Source: Dimorphilus gyrociliatus
Taxonomy: Eukaryota > Annelida > Polychaeta > Dinophilidae
Reading direction: 5' to 3'
NCBI GenBank assembly: GCA_904063045.1
Contig: CAJFCJ010000007.1
Coordinates: forward strand, 2,363,404-2,427,403
DNA: 64,000 bases
The notes beneath the pieces were generated by a model. The model was not told the origin of the DNA. It was given only the letters and a program-made list of their open reading frames with translations, and ran no database searches. Numbering within the stretch: the stretch's first letter is position 1; each line of letters starts with the position of its first letter. Of the stretch, positions 47,484 to 60,700 are shown piece by piece. A program made the position numbers and the translations under genes.

Positions 47484-49470
47484 GTAATAATAACTATAAA
47501 GTTCGATTATACCGAAAAGCAAATTATTACTTTTCCAGTTGTGGCTCCGATACAAAGAAAATTTGGGAAATTGTAGGTAAAAAATGCCAAGGAGAGGAAT
47601 GGTGTAGGATAAAAGCTAGTAGAGATACTTTGAACTCTTGGACAAGTAATACATGCAAGCCTGAATGGAAGATTTATCTTTTAGTGAAATATTCATGTAA
47701 AAGTAAGATGTTCTATTTTCATTATTAATGATAATTATTTGCGTAAACATTAGTTAGAGCTCATGGTGGAACAGCCACTGCTTGTTATAATAATGCAAAA
47801 CAAATAAAATGCAATAGAAGAGAGATGTCAATTACTGTAATTAATTCGTATTTCGCTAGATTCACTGAAAGTGACCCTTTTTGCGAACCAAAAGGCATTA
47901 AAAACTTTTATAAACCATGCCAAGCTAATTCGAACTTTACACTGATGAAGATAAATGAACTTTGCAGCATGAAATCAACTTGTGGTCTGGAAAATTTCGG
48001 TGAATTCGATAAGGGATTTCCCGAGTTCAGTATGCATAAATTCCGCAAATGTACGATAAGAGATAAACCTTTCTTAACGGTCGATTACCTTTGTAGTTGT
48101 AAGTCTTTTTAATATTTTGGATTCTTTTTTATCTACTTTTCTTTTTTGGTTTTGTCTCAGATGTTTTCATGTTAAATATATGTTTTAACAAAGTAAGGAA
48201 AGTTAAATGTCCCAAAGATCAAGTAATTCGATTAAATTTCGCTACATTTGGCCGACATCGCCTAAAGACGTGTAATCCTTATGAAAATCTTGCGCAAGAT
48301 CTGCAAGATTATGAAGATTTATCCATTTTTGAGCGTCAGTTAGTAAAAACCACACCCCCGATATATTTTCACATGGAAAATTGATAAAAATCTTAAATCT
48401 ACACAGCTGCGAAACGAATACAACGGAAATAAGTCAAATTGTTAGCGAACAATGCGAAGGAAAGAATTCTTGCGTCCTTAAAGCATCTTTAAACGAATAT
48501 AGTAGAAACAATATATTAGGACGGGATCATAAAAAGTGTACATCTGCTATACGCCCCTATCTCTTCGTTAAATATACTTGCGAAAGTTTTTAGTTCTATC
48601 ATTTAATAGGAAAATAATACTAATATACGCGTAGTATATTTCAGACAACGATTGTAATAAATTAGAGAAAGAGGCTCTAAACAAGTTATCCTCTTGTCTA
48701 TCATCTAAGTGGACTTATTGCGATGAAATAAAATCGAAAAGATGTGAAATAGAAGCAATATGGGATATAGGTGATAAGAAAGCGTGTAATAAAAAGAGAG
48801 AAAGTTTAATAAAAATGGCTAAATTGATTATATATGAGAGAAGGATTGATAAATGTTAGCTTTTAACTCATTCCTAACATTAAAAACTTTATAGTTTTTC
48901 CTATTTTCTTATCTTTTTCTTCATTTTTCTTAACATATATTAATAAATAAAATAAAATTATTCGTTTCTCCCTTTAGGCAATACTGATGAATGTGGCAAA
49001 ACCCTAAAGATTCTTACTGATGAAACATTCGCAATATATCTAAATATTTCTACAACAATTAATGAATTGGTTATAAATAAGAAAAGATGTGATTTTATAA
49101 GAAGCTATCAAAATTCTTATAATTTATTAAAGGAAAAGGAATATTGCTTTCTAGGTTGGCTCATAAATAAATGGACTATATTAAAAAGATTTGTAAAGGA
49201 AAATAAAAAGAAATTAATCGATTCTTGTTAGTTTGATTAGCCGTAAAGAAAAAATCTATTTCCACTAAAATTTATACTTTATTTGATGTTTTCTTTATTT
49301 TTTCTTTATTCAAGGTAATGCATATTATCAGACGAAATCTTCTAAAGCTTATTCTAATGGTAGTAGTAGTTTATATTAATTACTTGGAATTAGTATAATA
49401 TATTTTTTAATTGGTTTTAGGCTTAAATCAACAATTTATTATTCTACTTGTATTAAGGTTATTGGTTTGA
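46648..49470 (+). CDS. Secreted, probably GPI-anchored protein with four SUEL-type lectin domains
   Basis: Twelve exons: 46648-46711, 46792-46960, 47031-47194, 47267-47423, 47539-47702, 47754-48098, 48161-48338, 48407-48585, 48645-48854, 48978-49226, 49315-49359, 49421-49470; phases close to give 657 aa. Signal peptide at 1-21. Four diverged galactose-binding-lectin (SUEL) domains at about 30-131, 133-239, 245-354 and 356-473. Each has an early Cys pair, a FGR-like turn (ASFGR, VVFGR, SYFAR, ATFGR), inner Cys pairs and a closing YxxVxYxC-type strand. Two further Cys-containing modules follow (about 475-626). The C-terminus is a short hydrophobic stretch (FIILLVLRLLV) after SNG, typical of a GPI signal. 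Sugar binding is by family only. Domain calls are good; the last two small exons are less certain. Confidence 0.8.
47434..47478. repeat. (AT)n microsatellite in lectin gene intron
   Basis: A pure alternating TA/AT run directly after the donor at 47424, inside the intron between the two halves of lectin domain 2. It reads through as Tyr-Ile repeats in one frame, which is an artefact. Confidence 0.9.
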
Positions 49471-50077
49471 CCGGGGAAGAGGAATGAACGATTAAACTTT
49501 TAAAGTTTTTCTGCATATTATCTTGTTTATTTAAACAGTAATATATGATTAATTATATCAGTTTCATTTCACTCTCTCTCTCTTTCTCTTTCTTTCTTTC
49601 TTTCTTTTTTTTTCTTCCTTTTCTATCTAGATTTATTATTTCTTGATGATAGTAGTATAACTAAGTAAAGCTCTAAATTTTGTTTTCTACATTTCCTTTG
49701 TCTAAAAAAAAGACAATATAAATCTAAATGAGTTAATTAATAGCTTTTAAGTATGTATTTATGTTTGGTGTTACCTTATTTATAACTGGCAATTTTCTCT
49801 GGGTAGTCTACGACGATCTATACAGCAAACCTGAAAGGGGGATATTGATAAAAATGGATTTCTCATTAATAATTTCGATTAGTGCTTAACGTACAATACA
49901 GGCTAGCAAACTTTGTCATTAAAACTAGCATTTTTTAACAAACGTTTAATGATAATTCCCCAATAATTTATTATCAATTTAATCGATTTTAATGAATATT
50001 TATAAAAGAAAATATAAAATTACCCTTATTGACCCCTACTTCTCAATCAGCTAAACGACTGCTTAGCTAACCGGTTA
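49471..50077. other. Spacer with CT-rich tract
   Basis: Pyrimidine-rich (CTCTCTTT)n run at about 49570-49620. Convergent 3' ends of the lectin gene and the first nucleoside transporter. No gene seen. Confidence 0.45.
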
Positions 50078-52900
50078 TTATTTCGATAGTATATCGGTAC
50101 TAAATTTATACGAGATGAAATACAAACCGGCAACACAAGCCGTAAGGAAACAAGCAATGTTACCGGCTATCATTGCTCGAACCACAATCTTCGTAAATGC
50201 TCTCGTTCTCTTTGGAGCTAAATTTTGCATAACCGCTAAGGAACAGCCAATTGATGCTACGTTAGAAAATCCACATAATGCGTAGGTCGAAATTACAATA
50301 GATCTGTTCTGTAAAATAAAAGAAATATCACTTGAATTTTACTGTATAATTAAACGTTAAATTGCTATTTGTAAATATCAGATTACTTGTAATAGGCCTC
50401 CGACAAGCGTGACATTGGTCTGATCGGTAGTTGTAACGATAAGATCTTGGCCTTGGTAATATATAGGTGGTCCAGACATGCTTTGATTTGCGAATTGTGT
50501 CGTTATGTTCGAGTATAGGTCCACGTTTTTAATATAAGATTCAAGGTCTTACATAATAAAAAGGATTTAACGAGAATTTGTAACAAAATTTAGATTATTA
50601 AATTTTATACTTTTGTACGCTATAAATTCATTTAAAAACGTCTTAACTCCAATTAGCGACGCTACTTTCCGTGCATCCGAAGGAATAACTCCCATCATCA
50701 CGACAACAGGATAAAACAGGTAAGAACAAAGAAACTGAAATCATTAACAATTTAGCTCTTTAGTTATTTAATTAGCAAGAGAAACTCGACCAGATCGTAC
50801 TTGAAAAGTTATACTTTCGTACTCTGGCGGAACCATACCAATCCTTTCTCCAAACCATGATAAGATATTATTAATTAATTGAAGGAGAGCAGTGAATGCA
50901 ATTAAATTTACAATTATTGTTGCAACCATTGTAATACTATCTAAAGCACCTCTAGACGCTGCTTCCAAAACGTTCTTGGAATCTCTATAATAGGATTGAT
51001 GAATCGTTAAAGAATTCCATTAGCAGATATTTGGCACTAACCCTTTAGACATTATATTATCAGCACTATCAGCCTTTGTTTTGCTTTTTAAAGTTTCGGG
51101 ATAGAATAGTTTAGAAATAGCTAATGCTGCAGGTGCACTCATAACAGACGCCGAAAGGAGATGGTTAGCAGGAACCTTATTGGATTTTTCAAAGGAAAAT
51201 AATTAGGAAAGAATATAGAAAATAGAAAATTTTATAATATATTCATACTCCAAACGTTATATAGGCGCCCATAACTGAACCAGCAATAGTCGCAAATCCT
51301 CCAGTCATAACGGAATGCAACTCTGAACGGGTCATGTGCTCTAAAAGCGGTTTAATAATTAGTGGAACTTCAGTTTGGCCTATAAATATATTTGCAGCTG
51401 CAGTGAGACTTTCACCAGTCGTAGTTCCCATCGTTTTCTAAAAATAAAAGTAAATTATAATCTTTTTTTTTACCATGTTTTATTAAACTTTTATACAGTT
51501 TACGCATGTAGAAAAAATACGCCCACCTATCCTTTCCCTTTCCCCTATATTTTTTTATATATACCTGCATAACGTAAGCCACAGCCTTGATCCCGATTTG
51601 TAATATTCCCAAGTAATATAGGATTGATATACATGTCGAAAAGAATACAATAACTGGCATGACTTTGAAAGCAATTAGATGATTATAATATAAATCGCCA
51701 AATACAAATTTGGAGCCGGCGTTTGTATTATCAATAAACGCTTGTATTTTTCCAGCAATCCATCTACAGGTCAAAAGGGTTAGGTAAGAGATAGTCTGTC
51801 TAAATTGAATTGATAAATTACTCAATTGTTTTATAACCAGCTGAAGTTCTTAGAATTAAGACTGCGAAAATTGCCTGAAGAGCAATTCCCCATAAAACTG
51901 GTCTCCAATTGACTTTAACCGGGTTATATGAGAATATATACGATATAAGTACAAAGAAAAGAATACCAGCTCCGGAAATCAAATTGTAATATTCTTTTGA
52001 TCTGATAATGTCTCTTAGGACGAATATCAACCAACTACAATAGATAACAGCTAGAATCAACCTTTAAAAGTAAAATTGTCTTTTGTTAATCGTTCAAGTT
52101 TACTAATAACAATAATGATATGAACCAATTAAATTTGCTTTTATGCTTAGATAGTTTATCCCCTAAGGTTGTACAACATCTGCAGCATTCCTTAAATTTC
52201 TTAAAGTAATCATCCTTAGGCTTACACCTTTTCCATAAAATCTTGTATATTACAAATATAAATATTAGAATAGATAAAACTAGCAGAGTAACAGATTCCT
52301 TATCACCAAACTGCAACGAATGTAGGATCATATTAGTAAACCTATACTAGTATGTATACATTGTATATAGAGTATTTATAGAACATTTATAAATACTTAC
52401 TTGGTACCTGAATGCAAAAATCAAGTAGACAATGTATGCCAAAAGGATTATGGTATTTACCGCTAAAAAGATCGTTTGCTTATTCTTAAGATAGAACATC
52501 ATCAGCTTAGTTTGCGATATCTCTATGATTCGAACAAAAGCGTTGTTCGGTTCATCATCCTGATATTCAAAACCTGATTTTCGTCTTTTTAATTTTTTTA
52601 CCGACATTTTCCTAGAACTTCTTCTCCGAAAGATTTCTCTCTCTTCCCTCTCTCCGTCCGACTCGTTTGATTCATTTGCGCTGGCCCTTCCATTTTTCGC
52701 TTTGCCTGCGATGTCATCCATTTCAATACGTTCCTCTATTTCAGCATCCTTGATGCGAACTCCGTATACCTGGAAAGGATATACAGTAATTGTTTATAAA
52801 AGCTTCAACTTTCCTCTTTCATTTCAAAAACTGTATTAACCTTATGACTTTCGTCGTTCGAAAGGATGCTTTTTCTTTTGAAGCTCGACTGATTGGACAT
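50078..52900 (-). CDS. SLC28A: Concentrative nucleoside transporter, copy 1
   Basis: Cation-coupled nucleoside uptake at the plasma membrane. Eleven minus-strand exons: 52900-52841, 52769-52401, 52310-52126, 52061-51822, 51763-51565, 51437-51249, 51175-51042, 50984-50801, 50734-50611, 50547-50387, 50308-50078, giving 691 aa (human CNT3 691). The cytosolic N-terminus is acidic and Arg-rich. Core marks: [85 protein letters not shown]; the NITT and NVT sites in the loop before the last helix; and TACVAG near the C-terminus. Substrate choice cannot be read reliably. It lies in tandem with a second copy upstream, same strand. Confidence 0.93.
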
Positions 52901-53278
52901 TATGCTCTTGGATAAGCAACTGCAAATGAATGGACCACCATATTTCGGTTATAATAGCTGTTTAGGCCTTCATAGATTAACTTATAGCCTTTTCAATGTT
53001 GTGCGTACTGATACTATATTAAATGACCCATTAAGTCAGAAACAATTACATATACCATGAAAACAAAAAATACTGTATTCACTTCGATACTAGATAAAAA
53101 CTCATGTCTAAAAGAACTATATCAAACAATTCATATAGCTTATATTTGTAGTGCCAGTAAAACGATTTTTCACTATTATTTAATCGCTTTATTAGTTAAT
53201 TTAAACTAATTATTGTAATGTCCATATTTATCCAAAATTCATGTTGCATTTGCTGTCACATCTTATATGGAAGTTCAT
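52901..53278. other. Spacer between tandem nucleoside transporters
   Basis: About 380 bp, AT-rich. It serves as upstream region of copy 1 and downstream of copy 2. No gene seen. Confidence 0.4.
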
Positions 53279-56068
53279 TTATAATTTGTTTCTGACTCTC
53301 TTTTCGTCGAAAAGTAAACCTTAAAGATAATAGAGAAATAACATTAGAATTGGTTTACCCGACAGTGATGTAAATACTATATACTTACCAGCAATACAGG
53401 CTGTTAAGAAACAGGCAATAGTACCAGCTACAAGAGCTCTAACGACTAGCTCTGAAAATACTTTCTGTCTAGAGGGGACGAGTACCTTCATCGCTCCAAT
53501 CATTACTCCCATAGAGCCTACATTTGCAAACCCACAAAGAGCGTATGTAGCAATGACAATAGATCTGGGCTAAAAGAAAAAATAAAGATATCATATGTAA
53601 TATTTCCTATTTTTCCATCACTTATATTAAATTACAGCTAGCAAACCCCCTGGTAAGGTTGCATTTCCTCCTTGAAAATAGAGTATAATATCTTTTCCAT
53701 TTTTCTCCATGGTTGTATTAAATTGACTTGTTAAATTGTTATAGGTATTCAAATTCTTTATATATGGTGTCATTTCTGTTTTGGATTTAATTTTTTAAAC
53801 AATAATTCATTATTTTCCATTAATTATGTATACTATATTTAGAATGTTACCTTGATATGCTACAAACTCGTTTATAAATGTTTTGGTCCCAATTAAAGAT
53901 GCTACGACTCTTGAATCTTCTGGTTTCACTCCCATTAATATTGCTATAGGATAAAATAGGTAGGAGCATATAAACTATTGAAGATTTTTCACGATAGGTG
54001 AGCGAGGTTGGTAAGGTAAGGGAAAAAATTTGAGAAGAGTTAAATCGTACTATAGTCACATTAGTTAAGTTTCATTTACTTGGAAAGTGATATCTTCTTC
54101 CGTAACTCCCGCTCTGCGACCAAACCAAGTTAACGCTGAATTAAAAAATTTCAAGATGGCTATGAAAGCTATCAAATTAACCACTATGTTAGCTATTAAA
54201 GCTATACTAGCTGTTGCTCCCTTGGATGCGGCATCTATGATATTATTAGCATCTCTGAAAAGATTACAATAAAAGTTTATAATTTTACAATAAGATTAAG
54301 AATACAGTTTAGATTACCCCTTTCCCAATGCTTCTTTAAGGTCTTCTACTCTAGTTTTAGACTTTTTTGTCTCTGGATACATCTAATCGTTAGAATTAGT
54401 AAAGAGTTACGTTATTATTATTTTGTTATTTGTAATTAGTAATTTTGCTTTTCTAATTAATTACCAGTTTACTTATTGCTAAGGCCGCTGGAGCGCTCAT
54501 AATCGAAGCGGAAATTAGGTGATTTGCCGGGACCTGTTTTTAAATAAGTTATACAATAGTATTTTAGTATCAAACTATAAAATATATTAATAATTAATAA
54601 CCCCAAAACCGATATAGGCTGCTAAAACCGTTCCAGCTATTGTTGCGAAACCACCAGACATAACTGCATGAAGTTCGGACTTTGTCATATTTGGTAAAAG
54701 GGGTTTTATCACTAAAGGTGCTTCTGTCTATTTAAAAAAATAATATATTAATCATTCTGAATAAACAAGAGCGTAAATAGATAGATATAAACCTGTCCAA
54801 TAAATATATTAGCAGCAGCATTTAAACTCTCTCCGGCTGTCGTTCCCATAGCTAACTGGGTTAGGAAGATAAAAGTTAATTTTTTATACAGTACTTAATA
54901 GTTTTTTATTATTTTACACTCTATTTACTTGGAGAACTTTTGCAATTGCTTTTATAACTACTTGCATCACTCCGATATGGAAAAGTATGGATGTAATAGC
55001 ACAGAAGAATACAATAACGGGTATCAGTTTAAAAGCGAATAGATGATCGGCATAATTGTCACCAAAGACAAATTTTGAACCAGCATCAGTGTGTTCTAAG
55101 AATTCACTTGTTCGTTTTCCCATCCAACTGAAGAAGCAACTTAATTAAGACCTATTTATTAATTATCGCATGTATGCTCACTGGAAAGCGTTGAAGCCTC
55201 TTTCCCATCGCAATATAAATATAGCAAAGATGCCCTGTAGAGCTAAGCCCCAAAGGACTGGACGCCATTTCACTCTAGAAGGGTATTTCGAAAATACGTA
55301 GCTAAGAAAAATGAATACGACTATTCCGCATGCCGATACTAAGTTATATGGTTCCTTTGATACTATTGCAACATCAATGATAACAAAGACTATCCAAAAC
55401 GAGTATATTATTATACCAATAAGCCTATAAAACTAAAATTCATTAGTCAATCGAATGCATAAATTAAAACAAACCATGATAATTTCTCCGAGTGCTTTCC
55501 AAGTCTTTCCGAGCATTCATCAGTAAATATATCAATGGGTTCCTTCCAAAATCTATATATTCCCCATCCAATAACAAAAACAACAACTACGCAAGTCATC
55601 CATAATAAACGAATTGATTCTTCACTTCCTAACTATTGGTATTTATATAAAATATGAAGTATCTATAACAAAAAGGAAATTATAGCTTACCTCATAATAC
55701 ATAGCATAGCCGAAATAACATAAATATGCTATTGTAATTATTAAAGCCAAAACGATCTTTATCAATCTTTTGTTACTTTTAAGAAACTCTTTTGTTAACC
55801 TTTGTACTTTCATTACAAATTTTGAAAAACAATTAGGAGTACTCGTTTCCTCTTCATCTTCAAAAATTCTCTCATCGTTTTCCTTATCTAATTCCTTTTT
55901 CTCATCAACCGATGCATTGATTTGATCAATTGTTATCTTATAATAATAATTTTATAATTATTTAAAGCAAATTTTTGCATATTATTATTTTTTTACCTCA
56001 TCAACATTGGCTTCAAATGCTTTGTTTACGTGAGATATCTCCCTTGATTGAAAACGCCTATTCTCCAT
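53279..56068 (-). CDS. SLC28A: Concentrative nucleoside transporter, copy 2
   Basis: Tandem paralogue of the downstream copy. The start at 56068 encodes [13 protein letters not shown]; exons 56068-55997 and 55936-55691 hold a diverged acidic N-terminus and the first helix. The core then follows as in copy 1 ([87 protein letters not shown]). The last exon begins with GLLFDEKR and ends at 53279 after an intron whose first codons stay open. About 13 exons, similar junctions. N-termini differ much more than cores, so the two may differ in regulation or trafficking. Not every exon edge was checked. Confidence 0.9.
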
Positions 56069-57723
56069 TATTCACATATAATGATAATACAACAGTGTCA
56101 TAGAAGTTTAAGCTGTTAGTTTGAACAACGAGACTTCTGGCGACTGTTTAAATTTTAAGTCGAAAAAAACAAGTGTTTTTCAATATTTGTTTTATATTGG
56201 AAATTCGTACAAATACGATTTCTTTTACCTGTATTCTGTGTGAACCATATTGAATAACGTAACCTTGAATAGTCAATTGACGTGCAAGTAAATGACTCTT
56301 CCTCTCTGTCGCTCTCTTTTCTTTCCCACTCTCTTATTTGATGGGACAACTTATCGTTCTCTTTCACCAGTGTTTTATATCGGTCCCGTCCGCTCATGTT
56401 TATTCATGCACTTAGTACTCCAAATAGTTTTTTATATCGGTAATTTTCAAGCCTTTCAATCTCTTTCTGACCCCTGACTTCTCTCTCTGCCTTTCTCTTT
56501 CCGTTGAATAAGTTAATTCAACTTTTTAAGATTTTTATATTGATTGTATAGAAAACAAGCAGATAGAGTGATAGTCTGTTAATGACTTCACACAAAGGAA
56601 TTAATATTTTGTACCTTCAACTCAATAAGCTATTGGAAGAGAGAAGCTTTTCTACTCTTTTCTTGAAGTCTTTAACAATTAATAAGGACGAAAGTTAGAA
56701 TACTGTTTGCTTTGAATAATTGACTTTTATTTATTTGATAAACATGTTTATATAAGCTTTAAATTTTATTTAGAATGGTATAAACTGTATAGATTTCTTA
56801 GATTTCTCTTTACCTTGCTCACTCACTCTCTGTCTTTTTGTCTCTCTCTCTCTCTCTCTCTCTCCCTCTCTCTCTTCCTTCTTGTTTTATTTAAATGATA
56901 GCCTGAAATTTTATCCTATCGATTTACTCCATGATGAATCGATAGTGTGATTCACAGAGGATAGTAAGATATCTAATTAGGAAAATAATTTGGTTCATTG
57001 AAGTTAACGACTTAACTTGGTTTCTTTCTAGTCTTTTTTTAAGAAGATAATATAGAACATAAAAGGAGTAATATTTAGTATAAATGTTGTTGAATCACGA
57101 TTGCCCCTTCTCTTAAAATCTCATCATACTTCCTTCTTTTCTTCTACTTTAATAACAGATCAAAGACATTTTGAAGCAGATGAAAAATATTTGTCTATTT
57201 TAGAATAAGCTTTGTGACGCTACACGTAATAAGAAGCATCAAGATGTACTTCCGGATAATTTACTTTTATAACGATATTTTCTATTGATCTTCTCCAAAT
57301 TTTCACAGCTGAAAAAACAATTTAAATCAGCAGGAAACAAGTATTTTTCATACATAATATAGACATTCCCTAACGAATAAATAATCTTTTCTTACAATGA
57401 ATGAAATTATCCTATAATCATTCTATTGGAAATTCGACACAAATCATGCATAAAAGAGATAAATTATATATCTATCCTCTGTTATCACGACGATCTAAAC
57501 GCCGGAACAGCAGTAACTCTCTTCGCTCCTTTTTATTTGATTTTTTTTTATATATAGGTAGAATTTAATCAATCCATTCGGATTTTCTCTCAAAATATGT
57601 TGCTGGAATAAGTTTATAAATCATTTAATAATATCAGACTACAACGTAAGGAAGTTTTGAAAGGAAACATTAAATATACTCTTACTTTTTCAACATTGAT
57701 GATTTAAGGAAGAATAAAAAACA
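56069..57723. other. 1.65-kb spacer with simple repeats
   Basis: Pyrimidine-rich. A long (CT)n run at 56838-56876, with related CTCTCTNT tracts at 56290-56345 and 56460-56510. It lies upstream of copy 2 (minus) and of the MAM/TSP1 gene (plus), so it is a divergent control region. The frames here are repeat-driven and rejected. Confidence 0.5.
56838..56876. repeat. (CT)n microsatellite
   Basis: Long alternating CT run, broken once by CCC, on the plus strand. GAGA-type tracts often mark open promoters in animals; here it lies between divergent genes. Confidence 0.9.
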
Positions 57724-60700
57724 ATGATCAGTTATTTATACAGTATGCTTAGTTATTAATTAATTTTTCATTGTTTTATATATATAATATATATATATAT
57801 ATATTGATTTTTTTAAACAGTTTTCCTACTTTTATTTACTTACACTTTACAAGAAGAAACAGCGTTTAATGAGTATGATAGAAAGAGGATAAAATGTAGA
57901 TCGGGTTTCATGAAAAACTTTGATTCGGATAAAATTTATAAGAAAGCTTTGGGTAAAAAGTTTCAGCATCTTCTTTTTTCTTTCTTAAATCATCGTTCCT
58001 TTTCTTTTACTACTAGTTAAACTTGTTGAAAAAAAAAAAACACTTGGTAGGAATGTTCGCATAGAGAATCTCTATTTAGGTTGTAGATCAGATGAAAAAG
58101 GACGTATTTATTGGAATGGTGGCGTGATAAACTCACCTCATAATCTTGGTGAGGTAAAAGAACAATACCTGTTAAAGACCGTTCGCCAATGTAAATATAT
58201 ATATATGTATTGTATATTTACATCAATTAATATTTAAAAATAGAATGCGTATTGTTATCTAGGGTCTTCACAAAAAAGGAAAAACAAGTGCTGTTTCTTA
58301 AAGGCTTTTGGGTCCGAATTTGGTAAAATTGGTCTAGACAACTGCAATAACAAGCGAGCAGGAACTTTCTGCAAGTTTTTCACTCATTTCTCTATTAATA
58401 GAACTATCTAATTTACCATTCAATTAATTAAAGGTGTTAAATCTAAATCGGCAGAAGAGAAGTTATTGCAAAATCTAATAGTAAAAAAACAGAATAAAAA
58501 GCCTAATAGACCAATTCTGTTAATAGAAAGACCAGGAAATATGATTGTAACGGAAAAACCAATAGGCGAAATGAGAGTTACTGAAAAACCAAAAATTTCC
58601 CGTTACGTTCCTGATCCAACAATATCCAGTCCATTCGGTATAGATAACAATAAAAAATTGATAATTGCAAACAAAACAAACTACTTATAATAGAGTTTGT
58701 AATTATTTATTGAAATCAGCGTAATATACTTCTCCCTCCTATAGAATTAACAATAGAGGAAGCAGCTAAATGCGACTTTGAAAAGGGCGGAAAGAAACGC
58801 TTCTGCTACTACAAAATTCCCAAAAAGAATGTTTACAAGTAATAAATTATAAAATAAAAGATTAAAGAAATCTACAGATTTAATTATAATATTAATTGCA
58901 TTGAAACGTAATTATAAGGTTTCAAAGAAAACTTCGGAAAGAGTATGGAATAATTGAAAACAGTAATTATCCTCTTTTATTTTTCTTCTTGCTATACGGT
59001 ATATAGAAAGAAAATTCTTAAATGAAAATTTGTGCCGTTTTAGAATATACCGCTTCAACAAGGCCTAACTTATTTGGTACTTACAAACTGGAAACTGTAG
59101 AATTTAAACCAACGAAAGAGGATGGATGTTTAACATTTTCTTACTACATCACTGGAAAGGAATGCGAAATATCAGTTTACAATTGGTGAAAATGAACTTT
59201 TTTTTATACTTTGTTTATATAAAATTAATAATTATTTGAGTAATGATTAAATGAAAATATTGTTTCATGGGGAAAAAAAAGGGATCAAATTAAGGAAGGT
59301 TATCAAATTGTAGCATCTTTTAATGAAAGCAGTGCAGGGAAATGGAAAAAATATCATTTGATGATTCGTCAAAATGTAATTAAAGTAAGCGAAAAGTAAT
59401 TTTGTTAAAAATTTCAAAAGATTCCTTTTATTAATCGTATTCCTTAACTTTGCTAATTAGATCAAATTCCAAATTCGAACATCTATGGGATACGTTCAAC
59501 TAGATGATATTAATTATAGGAACAGTTGTAGTCCAACTTCTATGCTTGTTTGCGAATTTGATTCCCCCTTCAGAGAGTTAGGCCTTTGCTCTCTCAAAGC
59601 TGGAACGATTTATGGAGGATACGTGTTTAAGAGATCGCATGGGCATTGGAGTATAACTAGATCGAAATACTACGATACTGGTCCGGCTAAAGATCATACA
59701 CTCAATAGTTACGAAGGAGGCTTTGCTATGGCGGATGCAACTTCAGGATTTCGTGGAAGTGTTACATATCTTATATCACCAATCTTTACGCCCGTAGGGC
59801 AACAAGGCGGCTGTCTGTCTTTCTATCTTTTTACTGATAATCAAGAAAAAAAGATTCCAACAACCTTGACCTTAATGGTCAGAATAGGTCTAGACGCTGA
59901 ATTTAAAAAACTATGGGGAACTAAAAGAATTACTATGAAATGGGAAAAGCGTCAAATAAGGATAAACCCCGACACTATTCAGGTATGATTTAACACTTAT
60001 TATATTAATGGTCTAACGCCTTTCCATTTCCGTCTTCGTCCATCGTAACTAAGCAATTAAATTGTCTTGTGTGTTTACAATCGTTTTCATTTTATTACAA
60101 AATAGAATAGGAATAGCAGTGTCATTTTTGAGTATCGTTAGAAATACCATATAAAAGCTTGACGTATCCCATTTCGTTGTCATTCCGTGTCCTCTGAGAT
60201 TGTGGATAAGATGGAAAGCGTATCGCCCATAGACTACTCTTTAAAACGAAATTGTGAAAATTTAGAAAAGAAAACGAGAAAGAATAAATCGTACCATAGA
60301 ATTAGTGACGAAAACAAGAATAAACTTGAGGAAACTTTTGAAAAGTCACCGTTTCCAACGGCTAAAGTTATGACTAGTTTAGCGGATCAACTCGGATTGA
60401 AGTATAGTTGCGTTAGAGGTTGGTTCAAGAGAAGAAGAAGGTTTCTCAGACAATTGACGACGAATAAGCAAACTAATAAAGATAAGAAATCTAATAAGAA
60501 GACCTTGTCTATTGATGTTATACCGAGTTTCAACGAAGTTCTTGAAAGCTTAGAACCTTTGAATAATAACGATATCCATTTTACTACGCCTACTCAACCA
60601 GAAATAATGAACAACGTTAATCTAACAGAATCCTATTATCCGGAAATTTATCCGCCTTTCGAAGATCAGTACTTTCATCAACCTGTACAACAGCTGCAGC

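Noticed and set aside
56155-56477. Frames on both strands near the transporter copy 2 start
   Set aside because: Compositional, driven by CT-rich repeats; no conserved motif.
60187-60210. Eight extra N-terminal codons of the homeobox frame
   Set aside because: They start at GTG, not ATG; the first ATG is at 60211.
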